DNA of 64,000 bases from assembly GCF_965638725.1 (NCBI RefSeq), contig NC_134982.1, positions 124,001 through 188,000 of the forward strand. Direction: 5' to 3'. Below the pieces are notes generated by a model. That model saw only the letters and a program-made list of their open reading frames with translations. It was not told the DNA's origin and searched no databases. The position numbers and the translations under genes were made by a program. Shown here in pieces: positions 12,740 to 25,000 of the stretch; position 1 is the first letter of the stretch; each line of letters begins with the position of its first letter. The DNA comes from Aptenodytes patagonicus. Its lineage: Eukaryota > Chordata > Aves > Sphenisciformes > Spheniscidae.

Positions 12740-13070
12740 TAATGAAAGCATTTTATAAAACCACAGATAAAAGAAGTACTTTTCCACACAGGGAAGCTGT
12801 GGAATTCATTGCCGTAGGATGTTCTGAAACAGTAAATGGATGCAGAAAAGACCAGGAAAATTAATAGGTGACAGAGGCCATCCAGGACTATTAAAGACAA
12901 TGATGTAGAGACAATTTCCAGCTCCAGTACCCTACACCACTGATTTTTGGTAGCTGGGCAGTTTTGATACAGGATGCTTCTTAAATTCTTTCTCTAAGTG
13001 TCCACTACTGTCTACTGTTGGAGATGGGACTCTAGGTAAACTTTTGGTCTGACCCAGAAAGTCCATTCTG
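12740..13070 (+). mobile_element. ancient CR1/L3-like LINE 3' end, sense strand
   Basis: The plus strand reads like the sense 3' region of old CR1/L3 elements: 'ggaagctgtggaattcattg', then 'ccaggactattaaagac', and finally 'ttggtctgacccagaaagtc' and 'ccattctgcca'. These are hallmark phrases of the CR1 end, with many substitutions. It lies in CPLX4 intron 1, in the same sense as the gene, and is far older than the minus-strand CR1 copies. No coding capacity remains. Confidence 0.7.
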
Positions 13071-13501
13071 CCATTGTGTGTGTGTGTTGTTATACTATGA
13101 GAATGTCATGTTGGTAGAACATTGTCAGGTAGCCGCATGTCTATAAGTGCCCCAGTGGAATAAGCAAGGAACAAGCGTCTTTTCTGTTCTGCTTATTGGA
13201 ATTGTTCATTGTTACAGTAAGCAATAACAGCTAGTACAGGCACAAACTCCAGACAAGTAGTATTGGCTTATCCTTCATTCTTCACAGGTCTCAAGGGAAC
13301 TGTTCTGAGAACAAGCTTGGGGTACAGGAAGTCTGGCCCCTTAGCATCACTTCATTGATATCGCTCCTCTTGTGCCTTTGGACAAGTCACATAACTTTGG
13401 GAGTAACTCCTGCGTGTAGCTTTTTGCAGCCGAGCAACTGGTTCAGTGTAAAAGACCGTATTTTATTAATATCATGAAGAAACATTTTTTCTCATTTCCA
13501 G

Positions 13502-13589
13502 GATGGAAAGAGATGCAGCGTTTGCACAGAAAAAAGCAGAGCGAGCCTGTCTGAGGGTTCATCTGAGAGAAAAGTACAGACTCCCTAAG
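13502..13589 (+). CDS. CPLX4: complexin-4, coding exon 2 (SNARE-binding central helix)
   Basis: The exon follows a long T-rich acceptor (tttctcatttccag) and ends AAG|GTAAGC. It finishes lysine 56 and encodes residues 57-85, from [11 protein letters not shown] through the [10 protein letters not shown] end. This is the central alpha-helix that lies in the groove of the SNARE bundle, the family's defining part. It is an 88-bp exon with no disruption. The intron after it is 14.0 kb and holds most of the repeats of the region. Confidence 0.96.
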
Positions 13590-14559
13590 GTAAGCCTGTA
13601 GTTTGTGATCTCATCTAGTTCAGTGGCCAATTTTAAAGCAAACTGACTACCAATGCAGAGTTTTGAAAATGGCAAATTGCCTTCATTAGTGGGATCCCCA
13701 CTGCAGCTCAGTACAGAAATGGAGGAGGCCAGAGCCATGGTTTTCCCTAGTGACTGCTTCTTTGGTCTTTTTTCTCTGCTCAGTAGACTAATCTAACGGA
13801 AAGATTCTTGTAACCCCTCTCTATACTGTCAGATCTGAAACAGGTGACTCAGCAAGTTGAGTATCTGGTCTGATTGTGTCTCACAGTTAGTATGTGTTCT
13901 TAGCAACATGCAAAAGTTTAAGAAAAAGCTATAAGCAAATAAGCAAAGTCCCTGAAAACTCCTCTACAAGCTGTACATTTGAGTTCTGCTAAACTTCTGA
14001 AGGTTCATTTTTACTATCTTCTTCCAAGAAGTGCAAGCAAACTGTCCATTCTTTTTTCTTTAGTGCTCCTGACACTGTCAAATATTCCCAGGAAAACCAA
14101 AATATAGACAACAGAATCTTCAGGCAACAGAGAAATCTGAAGGTTTGTTAAAAGCAGGCAGCAGCTGTAATAGCTTCTAGATTGTGACAGAAAGGAAAGT
14201 TAGCATGTAGGTTCACAGTATTTTCCTGACATAAAAACACATGGATACAAACCAGGATAGTTCTCTACTGTATTTAAAGTGTTTTCCTGGTTTAGAGGGA
14301 AAACTTTCTCCCTTGTTTATTTTCTGATCGTCTTCCTTGTTCTCAGGGATTTAATTGCAGAACTCTTGTTTATCAAAGGTTTATCAAAGTACAGGCTTTA
14401 GCACTAAGCCTATACTAAACATCCACAGAGCTTGCCTATTAAAAAAAAAAAATTTTGAAACTTGAATATTCTGGAGATGATTTCCTGTCGCAAGATGGTG
14501 ATGCCTCTATAATGAAGAAAGCTGGTATCTCTTCTAGGACTGTGGGCTGGAATTAAAGT

Positions 14560-15240
14560 AAACTAAAGGAGTGAGACCAGAGAAGGATTCTGCAAAAGAA
14601 TTAGGGAAGATTAGCCCATAGCAGAAATGTTAAGTGAATTCTTTGCATTCATCGTAACTACAGGATCACTATGAAGGTCCCTAGATAGGTTTCCCTATAA
14701 CAGTCTCTTTTATGGGGGTGAATCAGGGGAATTTTCTCAGGTCAGTGTTGATGGAGGAAGTTGTTAAACGGTGTACAGTACACCAGGGCCAGAGGGTATT
14801 TACCCAAGAATTCTAAAGGATTTCAAATTATGAATTGCCAAAATTACTGAGGCATGTAATACTGAGTCTGACGTTTAAGCTCAGAAGATGGGAAATGTGA
14901 AGACATTTTCAAAAAAAGTCTCCAAGAGATATACAGGGAACAACAAATCAGTAACTGACTTCTGTAAGGGAAATGAAGGAAAACTACTAAAGATAGCTAG
15001 CAGATATATGGACAAAAATTATATGGTGGGAAGAAGAGAAATAAGACTTTTGTACCTGACAGCCCAGCCTTTCAAATCTATTAGCATGCTCTGAAGGGAT
15101 GACTAATCATAAGGGTGAAAATGATTAGGTTTGGTTTAAAAAAAAAAAAAGTTGGACAAATTCCTTCCCCAAAGACTCTTTAAAGAAAACCAACTGTGGT
15201 AGAGTGTGAAGGAAGGTCCATGAAGTATTGAATATTATTT
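14560..15240 (+). mobile_element. ancient CR1/L3-like LINE ORF2 relic, sense strand
   Basis: Plus-strand sequence resembles the front part of an old CR1 reverse transcriptase ORF. It has 'gtgaattctttgcattc', then 'ccagggccagagggtatt' (PGPEGI, compare the CR1 PGPDGI block), 'cccaagaattctaaagga', and further on 'ccccaaagactctttaaag'. Frameshifts and stops are everywhere. It lies in CPLX4 intron 2. Its 3' end is not present next to it, so it is an internal scrap. Confidence 0.6.
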
Positions 15241-16148
15241 TCCATTCATTTTGAAGAAGTGACTGAAGACTTGTTTGTGTAAATTAGTATCGGGGCCTGC
15301 ACTATTGTGCATTTAGGGGCTCCCTAAAATTTGAGGTTCTGCTCTAGGGCCACGGAATTGAAAGGCTTTGTGTATGTCCATGACTTTCTGGCACTTGATT
15401 GTGGCGTGTGGGTGTGGCCCACTTGTGCTGTTCAGTGTTGTCCAGAGTGGGTTGCACTGTTAGCTCCAGCACGGAGAAAGTAACTCTGGGTTTTGTGCTT
15501 GGAAAAGTTATTATTATGTTATTTTGTCAGCTGCTTCCATGGGCAGGAGACAGGTAATATGGGACAGAGTAGCCTGTGTAGGGGTTTGGATCATGCATCT
15601 GCTCTGAACTACTACTACCGTGAAGATGTTAGCATTTTTGAAGATTTAATTTATATCCCACAAGGAAGCATTTGGTGGTTCTTAGCAAGTTGAGAGCTTG
15701 TTTATATTACTAGTACTTACCTGCCAGCTCTGAGTCTTTACCATTTATTTTCTGATCAGTACTTTCCAGTGCTTTTCTGATTAATTAAAATGGAGGAAGG
15801 TAAAGAATCCATCTTGTCTAAATTTAGCTGATAAAAAAATTAGTACTTAACCCAAGCAAGTCATTTAGAGACTCTGTCATCAATGGAAAGAGACCAGCAC
15901 TTCTAGCCTCATCTATCCAAACTTTCAAATCATAGAATCATAGAATAGTTTGGGTTGGAAGGGACCTCTAAAGGTCATCTAGTGCAACCCCCCTGCCGTG
16001 GGCAGGGACATCTTCAACTAGATCAGGTTGCTCAGAGTCCTGTCCAACCTGACCTTGAAGGTTTCCAGGGATGGGGCATCCACCACCTCTCTGGGCAACC
16101 TATGCCAGTGTTTCACCACCCTCAGCATAAAAAACTTACTCCTTATAT

Positions 16149-17820
16149 CTAGCCTAATCTACCCCCCTTTAGTTGAAAGCCATTCCCCCTTGTCCTGTTG
16201 CAACAGGCCCTGCTAAAAAGTTTGCCGCCATCTTTTTTAGAAGCCCCCTTTAAGTACTGATAGGCTCCAGTAAGGTCTCCCCAGAGCCTTCTCTTCTCTA
16301 GGCTAAACAACCCCAACTCTCTCAGCCTTTCTTCACAGGAGAGGTGTTCCATCCCCCTGATAATTTTTGTGACCCTCTTCTGGACCCGCTCCAACAGGTC
16401 TGTGTCTTTCTTATGCTGAGGGCTCCAGAGCTGGACACAATACTCCAGGTGGGGTCCCACCAGAGCAGAGTAGAGGGGCAGAATCCCCTCCCTCGACCTG
16501 CTGGCCATGCTTCTTTTGGTGCAGCCCAGGATACGATTGGCCTTCCGGGCTGCGAGCGCACATTGCTGGCTCACGTCCAGCTTTTCATCCACCAGTACCC
16601 CCAAGTCCTTCTCAGCAGGGCTGCTCTCAATCCCTTCATCCCCCAGCCTGTATTGATACTGGGGGTTGCCCCAACCCAGGTGCAGGACCTTGCACTTGGC
16701 CTTGTTAAACCTCATGAGGTTCACACGGGCCCACTTCTCGAGCTTGTCCAGGTCCCTCTGGATGGCATCCCGTCCCTCTGGTGTGTTGACCGCACCACTC
16801 AGCTTGGTGTCATCTGCAAACTTGCTGAGGGTGCACTCGATCCCACTGTCTATGTCACTGATGAAGATATTAAACAGTACTGGTCCCAATACGGACCCCT
16901 GCGGGACGCCACTCATCACCAATCTCCATCTGGACATTGAGCCGTTGACCACTACCCTCTGGATGCGACCGTCTAACCAATTCCTCACGCACCGGACAGT
17001 CCACCCATCAAATCCATACCTCTCCAGTTTAGAGAGAAGGATGTTGTGGGGGACCGTGTCAAAGGCCTTACAGAGGTCCAGATTGGCGACATCTGTAGCC
17101 CTTCCCGTGTCCACTGATGTAGTGACTCCGTCACAGAAGGCCATGAGGTTGGTCAGGCAGGACTTGCCCTCGGTGAAGCCATGCTGGCTGTCTCGAATCC
17201 CCTCCCTGTCCTCCATGTGCCTTAGCGTAGCTTCCAGGAGGATCTGTTCCCTGGTTTTCCCAGGCACAGAGGTGAGACTGACTGGCCTGTAGTTCCCTGG
17301 GTCTTCCTTTTTTCCCTCTTTAAAAATGGGGGTTATGTTTCCCCTTTGTCCAGTCAGTGGGAACTTCACCAGACTGCCACGACTTCTCAAATACGATGGA
17401 CAGTGGCTTAGCGACTTCATCCGCCAGTTCCTTCAGGACCCGCGGATGGATCTCATCAGGTCCCATGGACTTGTGCACCTTCAGGTGCCTTAGATGGTCT
17501 CGAACCTGATGTTCTCCCACAGTGGGCGGCTCTTCATTCTTCCAGTCCCCGCTTTGCCTTCTGCGGGTTGGGCGGTGAGGCTCGGGCACTTGCCAGTGAA
17601 GACCAAGGCAAAAAAGTCATTGAGTACCTCTGCCTTCTCCATATCCCAGGTAACCAGGTCTCCCGTTTCGTTTTGGAGAAGGCCAATGTTTTCCCTCGTC
17701 TTCCTTTTATCCCCAACGTACCTATAGAATCTTTTCTTGTTGCCCTTCACGTCCCTGGCGAGATTTAATTCTATCAGCTTTAGCTTTCCTAACCTGATCC
17801 CTGGCGGCTCAGACAATGTC
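16149..17820 (-). pseudogene. CR1 ORF2 reverse transcriptase, frameshifted
   Basis: A run of 423 codons (17420 to 16149) contains the reverse transcriptase core: [55 protein letters not shown] and the catalytic FADDTKL (FADD at 16809-16820). The two active-site aspartates are intact. Upstream, the same protein continues in other frames at 17320-17589 ([20 protein letters not shown]) and 17490-17816 ([20 protein letters not shown]), so at least two frameshifts separate the parts. Confidence 0.93.
17768..17815 (-). repeat. 48-bp segment of CR1, source copy of an internal duplication
   Basis: This 48-bp piece reads in the minus strand as the expected CR1 linker ([14 protein letters not shown]-like) between endonuclease and reverse transcriptase. 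The same 48 bp, with one mismatch, recurs at 18287-18334, exactly 519 bp away in the same orientation. Confidence 0.93.
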
Positions 17821-18990
17821 TCTGTATTCCTCCCAGGCTACCTGTCCTTGCTTCCACCCTCTGTAGGCTTCCTTTTTGTGTTTGAGTTTGTCCAGGAGCT
17901 CCTTGTTCATCCATGCAGGCCTCCTGGTGCTTTTGCCTGACTTCCTCTTTGTTGGGATGTATCGCTCCTGAGCTTGAAGGAGGTGATCCTTGAAAATTAC
18001 CCAGCTTTCTTGGGCCCCTCTTCCCTCCAGGGCTTTTGTCCCATGGCACTCTACCAAGCAGATCCCTGAAGAGGCCAAAGTCTGCTCTCCTGAAGTCCAG
18101 GGTAGTGAGCTTGCTGTGTGCCCTCCTCGGTGCCCTAAGGATCCTGAACTCCACCATTTTGTGGTCACTGCAGCCCAGGCTGCCCTTGAGCTTCACATTC
18201 CCCACCAGCCCCTCCTTGTTGGTGAGAACAAAGTCCAGCAGAGCACCTCTCCTCATTGGCTCCTCTACCACTTGGAGAAAGAAGTTATTCTATCGGCTTT
18301 AGCTTTCCTAACCTGATCCCTGGCGGCTCAGACACACTCCAGGAACCTCCCGGATTGCTTATGCCCTGCCGTATTGTCCCTCCAACAGATATCAGGGTGG
18401 TTGAAGTCCCTCATGAGGACCAGGGCTTGTGAGCATGAGGCTGCTCCTATCTGTCTATAGAGGGCCTCATCCACTTGGTCTTCCTTGTCAGGTGGCCTGT
18501 AGCAGACCCCCACCGTAATGTCACCTGTCCCTGCCTTCCCTTTAATTCTGACCCACAAGCTCTCGGTTGGCTCCTCATCCATCCCCAGGCAGAGATCCAT
18601 GCACTCCAGCTGGTCATTGACATAGAGGGTGACACCCCCTCCTCGTCTCCCCTGCCTGTCCCTCCTAAAGAGCCTCTATCCCTCCATCCCAACACTCCAG
18701 TCATAGGAGCCATCCCACCACATCTCCGTGATGCCAATAAGGTCGTAGCCCTGCAGGCGTGCGCACGTCTCTAACGCCTCTTGTTTATTCCCCATGCTGC
18801 GTGCGTTTGTGTAGAGGCATTGAAGTTGGGCCCCCGATGAAGCTGTCTTACTGGCTGGAGTTCCTTTGTGCTGCTCTTCAGGCTCTCTCCTGCTGACCTG
18901 TGTTCCTTCTCCAGGCTCTGGGCATCTATTGCTGGTCCTGGCATCAAACTGGTAGGAGTGGGATGGAATGAGGTTCCCCTCCCCTGGCAT
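17821..18990 (-). pseudogene. CR1 ORF2 APE-type endonuclease, broken
   Basis: Minus-strand fragments carry the endonuclease: LQCLYTNARSMGNKQEAL and GYDLIGITEMWWDGSYDW (18676-18990), then [15 protein letters not shown] and [17 protein letters not shown] (18328-18600), then LLDFVLTNKEGLVGNV and [10 protein letters not shown] (17789-18271). The catalytic-type TEMWWD, DFNHPDI and SDH blocks are all recognisable. The frame is broken between blocks, once by a 48-bp duplicated piece at 18287-18334. Confidence 0.9.
18287..18334 (-). repeat. 48-bp segment of CR1, inserted copy of an internal duplication
   Basis: This copy sits in the middle of the endonuclease coding region. It separates FLECV (after SGR) from NFFLQVVEEP, which are nearly continuous in the CR1 family. 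It differs from 17768-17815 at one base and introduces a stop codon just after FLECV. It is the out-of-place copy. Confidence 0.9.
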
Positions 18991-19085
18991 CTCTAGTTTA
19001 AAGCCCTCTTCACCAGCTTGGCAAGCCTATGACTGAAGATGCTCTTCTTCTTCTTTGACAGATGGACCCCCGTCAGACTACCTTG

Positions 19086-22000
19086 TTTTCTTGTACCTAA
19101 TTTGCATTTTAGATGAACCAAAATATATTATGCTGGTTGAGGTGGGGTTTTGCGACTGGGACCAAGAACCCAATGCAATTCTTGAATTGAAGCAAAAATC
19201 CTAGGTTGACTTAAGATCAATGAAAGTTTCACTATGAAAAATGCTTCCATCATGTTCACTAGCAATAGAGACCCTGAAGGCTGTTCAAGCAGTGGGATGG
19301 CATTGCTCAAATTCATCAAGCCTTGTTCTGAAAATGACATTTATCAGGTTTCCTGTCCTAGCTCTCTGGAGTCTCACCCACAGATACCAAATTCAAGCCC
19401 AATAAACTGGGCTTTCCCAGCAGATTATTTAAACCCATCACATATTCCCACTATCTTCAAGGACTGATCTTTGACTTCATAGCCACCTCTGCACACATCA
19501 TCTCTGCTACCTTCTCCCACAATGCTGAACCTTTTCAGACAGCTCCTCCAGTTATCGCTTTTCATTCTCCTCAAAGGAATTTAATGAATAAGTAGGGGGT
19601 TCATTTGATCACTTCTGTCTACATCCAGATCTGTGGGGACGCTTATGTTGTTTGGCTGTCTGTGAGCAGTGGGCTTAATGGTTCCAACTTGTCCCCTTTC
19701 CTGTCAGGGGCTTTTGGTGGTGTTTCTGGCCCTAGGTTAGTACAATCCCTCCAGCTTGACAGGAGGAACCAGATGTGAAGGGTTCCTTGTGGAGGATGCA
19801 TTTTAAGAAGGTCTACCATTTGCCAGTGAAGGGTTTTTTGTACAGTTTCCTCAGTGCTCTGTGAATCTAGTGTTAAATCTAAACTCCTAAATGAGTCAGT
19901 GCTGGGGCATGCTCTCCAGTGCTGGAGTGCCATCACCCCTATGGTTAAATGATTTGACAGTCCCTAACACAGTTTGGTCTGAGCCAACTAGCCCCTTAGA
20001 TTCCATTACCTGGCATGACTTGAGAGCAAAGGCAAATATGACTGAGGAGTTATAAAACCTATCTTAGAACCTGCAAGCAATAGAATTGAATATTTATGCA
20101 TTTTCTGTGGCAAGCACAACTAAACACTAAAATATTTGCAGCCATCTCTGCTGAAATATTTAAAGAATTTCCCACTGAAACATGAGAAATGCAAGAAGGA
20201 AAGGACTGAGCAGTCAAGCAATTAAAAATTAACAAAGTCACCTAGGCTCAGAAAGTCATTATATAATGTAAACACAAATTGTAAATCATGCATTTTTTCT
20301 ACAGTGTTAGTTTGATGATGTTTCTAACCCTGAGCCGTCAAAGGCCCTCTAGTGCCATGTTCATAAAATTGCACCACTCAATCTTTTGCTTGAACACTAA
20401 AGGCAAATTACAATTTGGATGAAAAGTGAATCAACCTTGTGACTTAGATAAAATTTTACCATCTGTATTTAACCAGTCTGGCAGGCCTTATTCATAATCA
20501 GGGATGAAAATTGTATTTTTCTCTAACTTTGAAAACATGCTTTTTGCAACCAAAACGTTGCTAACTGACTTTTCAAGAAAGAGAAGTGCTGTCTTAAAAA
20601 AGTATGGCAGAGTGTTTTGAGACAGGTACGGGGGGGGAGGGGGGGGGGGAGCAAGGGAAAAAATGCTGCAGAGAAACCTCAATTAAGCTACCTCTACCTG
20701 CCCTTCAAATGTGTCAATGTTGAACAAAGCTTTTGTAAGCAAATTTGAAGTGAATACAGTTCTATATAACAACTCATTTCAGATCAACAAACTCTCTGTA
20801 AGGACATTTGGCTTTTAAAATTATCTGAAGGCACAATTTGTCATCTTCAAAAATGAAGGCCTATCACTACACCTGTAGCTTCTCGTTCAAATGACCCCTT
20901 TAAATGGAAGTAGTATTAGCCCGTGAGTCTTTCACAGATGGTTATCAAGCTCACACACTTACTTGTACTTGAACTTTGATCTCTTTTTCACTTCCTAGAG
21001 GTGTTGCTATTATGGCTGTAGGTGCCTCTATAGAAATGCGCATGTCTGCACTGTGTAGTCTAACATTTCCAGGCATTATCAAACTTGGGTATCTCCTACA
21101 AACTGCACAGAGCATCTGCAATGCATCCTGCTCATCTGGGATGAATCATAGGTGCGGAGCTCTTTCAGCTCAGCAGTGCAGTCCCAGGTGAAACAGACTG
21201 TGAAATTGCCTGTGAGCAGCACGAGGCCCGTGCGATCACAAGGCCTGGTGTAAGCACAGGATCCGCTCCATGTGTGTAAGGTTGATATTTGTTCCTGCAG
21301 TAGATGTCAGGGAATTGTTGGCACTCACTCACAGCTATAGCCTGGCGTCAAAAAGACTAGAGAAATGCACCGCATCTTCAGATTCCCTCCAGACAGAATA
21401 TCCATCTGGAAGAGAAAGGGATATGCCTGCAGAAACATGGATATATGTTAGCTCTGTGCATGACCAGTGTCATATATAGGGTTAGAAGGAGCAAGGGCAG
21501 ATTATCCTCTATGGTCTTCTGTATTCATCAGTTGCAATATACCATTTGTTCTGGGCCGTGGGTGCTCAGCATAGTGACAAGAAAGAGGAAAACATATTGC
21601 CTGAGGGCGAGTTTAATTACAGAAAGATTAATTATGAAAAAAAAATGAAGTACAAGATTTTAAGTAGTTGATTGGATTGTAGGCCTAAATCTCTAAACAC
21701 CAGCATTTTAATTAGCAGCTGAGTAGTAAAATATCATTAGGCTTTGTTTTCCTTTTGGAGGCATACGCTGAGCCAGCTACTGAACAGCATTTCCCCACAG
21801 CCTCACCAGACTCTGAAAGGCCCCAGTTTTAAACCCCAAGAAGGGCTAGTTTCAAAGGCTTCAGGACACTTAATGTGCCCAGCTCTCAATTAAAAGTCAG
21901 TGGAGCTGGGTGTGTGTCTGTGATTTTGAAAGTCTCCCATCCGGAGTGCTTTCTTCAGTTCTGAGATGGTGTTCAGGTCTCCACGGTCACCCTTGGCTGA

Positions 22001-25000
22001 CCCCTGATGAGCGCACTGCCATCTCATAGCACCCAAGAGCATGCAATAGTGATTTGCCCCATCTCCAGCAGGATCCTGACTTTGGTACACACTAAGTGGC
22101 CTTTGGGGCCAAATTTCAGTAATAACAGTAGAAGACTTGCCTCCAAGGTACGACAGGAGCCCTAAGCCAGCAAAGAAGATATTAAGCATATACTTAAATT
22201 TGCTGATTTGCGGCGGTTGCAAGTAAATTTTGCAGGATATGCTTTTCTGCATTTGTGTCTACCCATATAGCATTTCTTGGTTGAAGGTCTGCTTTATTTT
22301 CATCAGCCCTTATGAAAAGATATGTTATATCAGGAAGAAAATGAAATTATTATGTGCGCGCTATATGTCCCTGAAACGAATTCAACTCTATGGTACAACA
22401 TTATGGCAGCAAAATGCTCTCAGACCTGTGATAATGCAATAATTATTTTGAAAAATGAAAGTAATTTCAGGTAGCCTAGTATGGGATAGAAACCCTGAAT
22501 ATTACCAGTATCAATCACTAGCACACATTGTAAATGAAAGCATGAAATTCAGGACTAAGCAGGGCCCCCTTTTCAGTGCAAAATCTAAAGCTCCATGCTA
22601 TCTGGGCCAGATTTATAAGGGAAAGCAGTCCCTTAATGAACCTAATCCTATTAACAGAATTGTCAACTTAGGTTTGTCATCACAAAGATGTTTTTAGCCG
22701 TGAGACATTCGATCTATGGACAACTTTTTCATCTTCAGAGTATTCAATGCATAACCTCCATACAAAACATTTTTTAAAAAATCATATAAATACCTAAATA
22801 AGTATTTTAATTTTAAAAAAACACACCAAACTCTCTTATTCATGTACTGCCTTTTTCCTGAACTGGCATCCAGTAATCAGTTAGCTTCTGCAAGGTCTAA
22901 ACACAGGGTATTGAGGTGATGGTGCCTGTGCTGCAGGAGAGGAACATCTGACTACAGGCCCGACCAACCTGTCCAAAGACCTTGTCTGCAGCACGGCAAT
23001 CTCTCCCCATGGGCCCCACCACCCCTTTCACATCACTGATCTGCACATATATCCACCACGTTATCTCAAATGCCACTACTCTCTGTCAGAGTATTGTCAC
23101 ATCAGTGCCGTTCTTCTGTCCAAGTGTTGGGGGTTGTGTTCTGATATATGCATTTCTAGCACCTCAGGAAGGGACTATGTCGTCTGCTCCAAGCAGGTGG
23201 ATCCCTTCCCCTAGTCAAAGCACTTCTGTGGGCACTGCTCTATGAGATTCTCAGTCACTGAACAGCAGGATGTTTTTCATTCACTGATATTTAGAGGGAA
23301 AGAGTATTCAGATGCAATCAGATGTCTTTTCAATAACAAGTGCTGCTAGAGACACTAAAAAGGAAAGCTTCTTGCCATGAAAGGGACATGTAGTCATGTA
23401 ATCTCAAACAGCTCTTGCTCTATTGTGCTGTGATGGGAATATTGTTAAGACTTGATTTAATGAATAGCGCCATTCCAGAATTAAAGGGTTTTTTACTTGT
23501 ACGCAACCATTACATAAGCTCTAGCTGTGCCATGGGGGATGCATATTGACCAGGCAGAAAGAGAAACTTGTCTCAGGAGAAGCTCTTCAGTGCATACAGG
23601 CTTTAGATAAGTATCTGAAAACAAGTATTTGCTAAGCTTGAAGAATTCTTTTGCTGATCTAAATGTTTTCTTAATAGGCCAGAGTGAAACAGCTGTGGCT
23701 CCACTGTGGAAAAATGGAGTCACAGTGTGGATGTCAGGAGGCAGCGGGATCAGGATTGCTTGCTGAGAAGGTCCAGGCCAGGGCTACGGGGGACCCCAGC
23801 ACAAGCAGTGCCCTCACCCACAGGCACAGTCCCGCAGGCTCTAAACGCAGTACGCAGAGCTGGGGCTCGCAGCAGGATCCAGCGACAGCCCAGTAATTGT
23901 CAGGGAAGGCAAAGCATGGTCTATCCTGGAAAGCCAGTCAACAAGCCAGGCTCAGCAGGGGACCACCTTGGCACAGGCACAGCTGTGATGTAGCTTAGGG
24001 CAGGACTGGGGGCCTGACCTGAGCTGAAATGGGATTTCTGGACCCCAGGGGTAAGGGGGTTCTTATTGAAGCCAGTTTGGGCAATGACATGACAGTGCCT
24101 ACGAGGCCCTGACAGCTCGGGTGTCAAGCAGCCTCCGCACACCTTTCCTGTGCTCCAAACTGTGATCCCTGTGTAGGGATGGCACAAGAGGGTGTTTGTG
24201 GGGGAGAAGGCTGGTGTTTCCAACCTGTGGCTCCTCGTACCTACTTGTGAGGTACCTGCAGCCCTTGGATGGCATAGGTCAGTATGGGGCTGCTGTATTG
24301 CTTACCAAAAATCCCACTTGCAGGTCAAGGCAAGATGAACTCTGATTTTGTATGTAACTGGTTCATTATAGGTGATGAATCACAGGATCAGGTCTGGATT
24401 CACCTACCTAAAGATCTCTGCGTGTAGGCATAGGTAAATTTTATGACAGGATGTTAGACATAAGGAAAGCAGTACATCACACAGTGATGCTGGAAAGCAG
24501 TCTGGCTCCCCTGTAGATTAGCCTGTGAGCTTTGATCTCTTTTGTTTACAATCAGACGTCATATAAATGGATGTTTAGACTGTCTGTTTTCTGCTTACAC
24601 CTGTGTATCATGTATGTATAAAGAACTCTGCATTATATTGCACCTGTAACAAAATGGATCTGAGTCTTACTACATCAGATGCATAATCAGGGTCAAAGTA
24701 TATTACCAGGCACTAGGACTCTATCGCCTATGCTGTTGAATTGTCAGAAGAGAGTCTGACCCAGTTTTGGCCTGGGCACTCTCCCAAGCAGTTCCCAGGG
24801 CCAGTTTGGGAGTTAGGACAGGCATTGCCAATAGGCAGTTAGATGGGACCACCCTGTTTGGTAGGGTGAGAGAGTTCAATAGCATCGCAGTGGGTTGTTC
24901 CAGGACAGCTGGCCTTGGGGCAAGAGACCAGTGCCAGGCATATTTAATTTACTAGAATAGATGTTGCTTCTGTGTTCTCAGAGGTCCTAAAAGGGTGGCT

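Larger units (their letters stand above)
15929..19085 (-). mobile_element. CR1 LINE, 3.2 kb, 5'-truncated, in CPLX4 intron 2
   Basis: A long CR1 non-LTR retrotransposon antisense to CPLX4. Its 3' end (low coordinate) carries the octamer tail, seen as 'tcatagaatcatagaat' at about 15930. Moving 5' on the minus strand come the 3'UTR, the reverse transcriptase, the APE-type endonuclease, and at about 19005-19080 the last 25 or so residues of ORF1 (HLSKKKKSIFSHRLAKLVKR and a stop). A full CR1 is about 4.5 kb, so most of ORF1 and the 5'UTR are missing. ORF2 is broken by frameshifts and stops, so it cannot move by itself, but the reverse transcriptase part is open for 423 codons. It is moderately young. 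Confidence 0.95.

Noticed and set aside
16344-17292. Plus-strand frames of about 200 codons opposite the CR1 reverse transcriptase
   Set aside because: Antisense shadows of CR1 ORF2.
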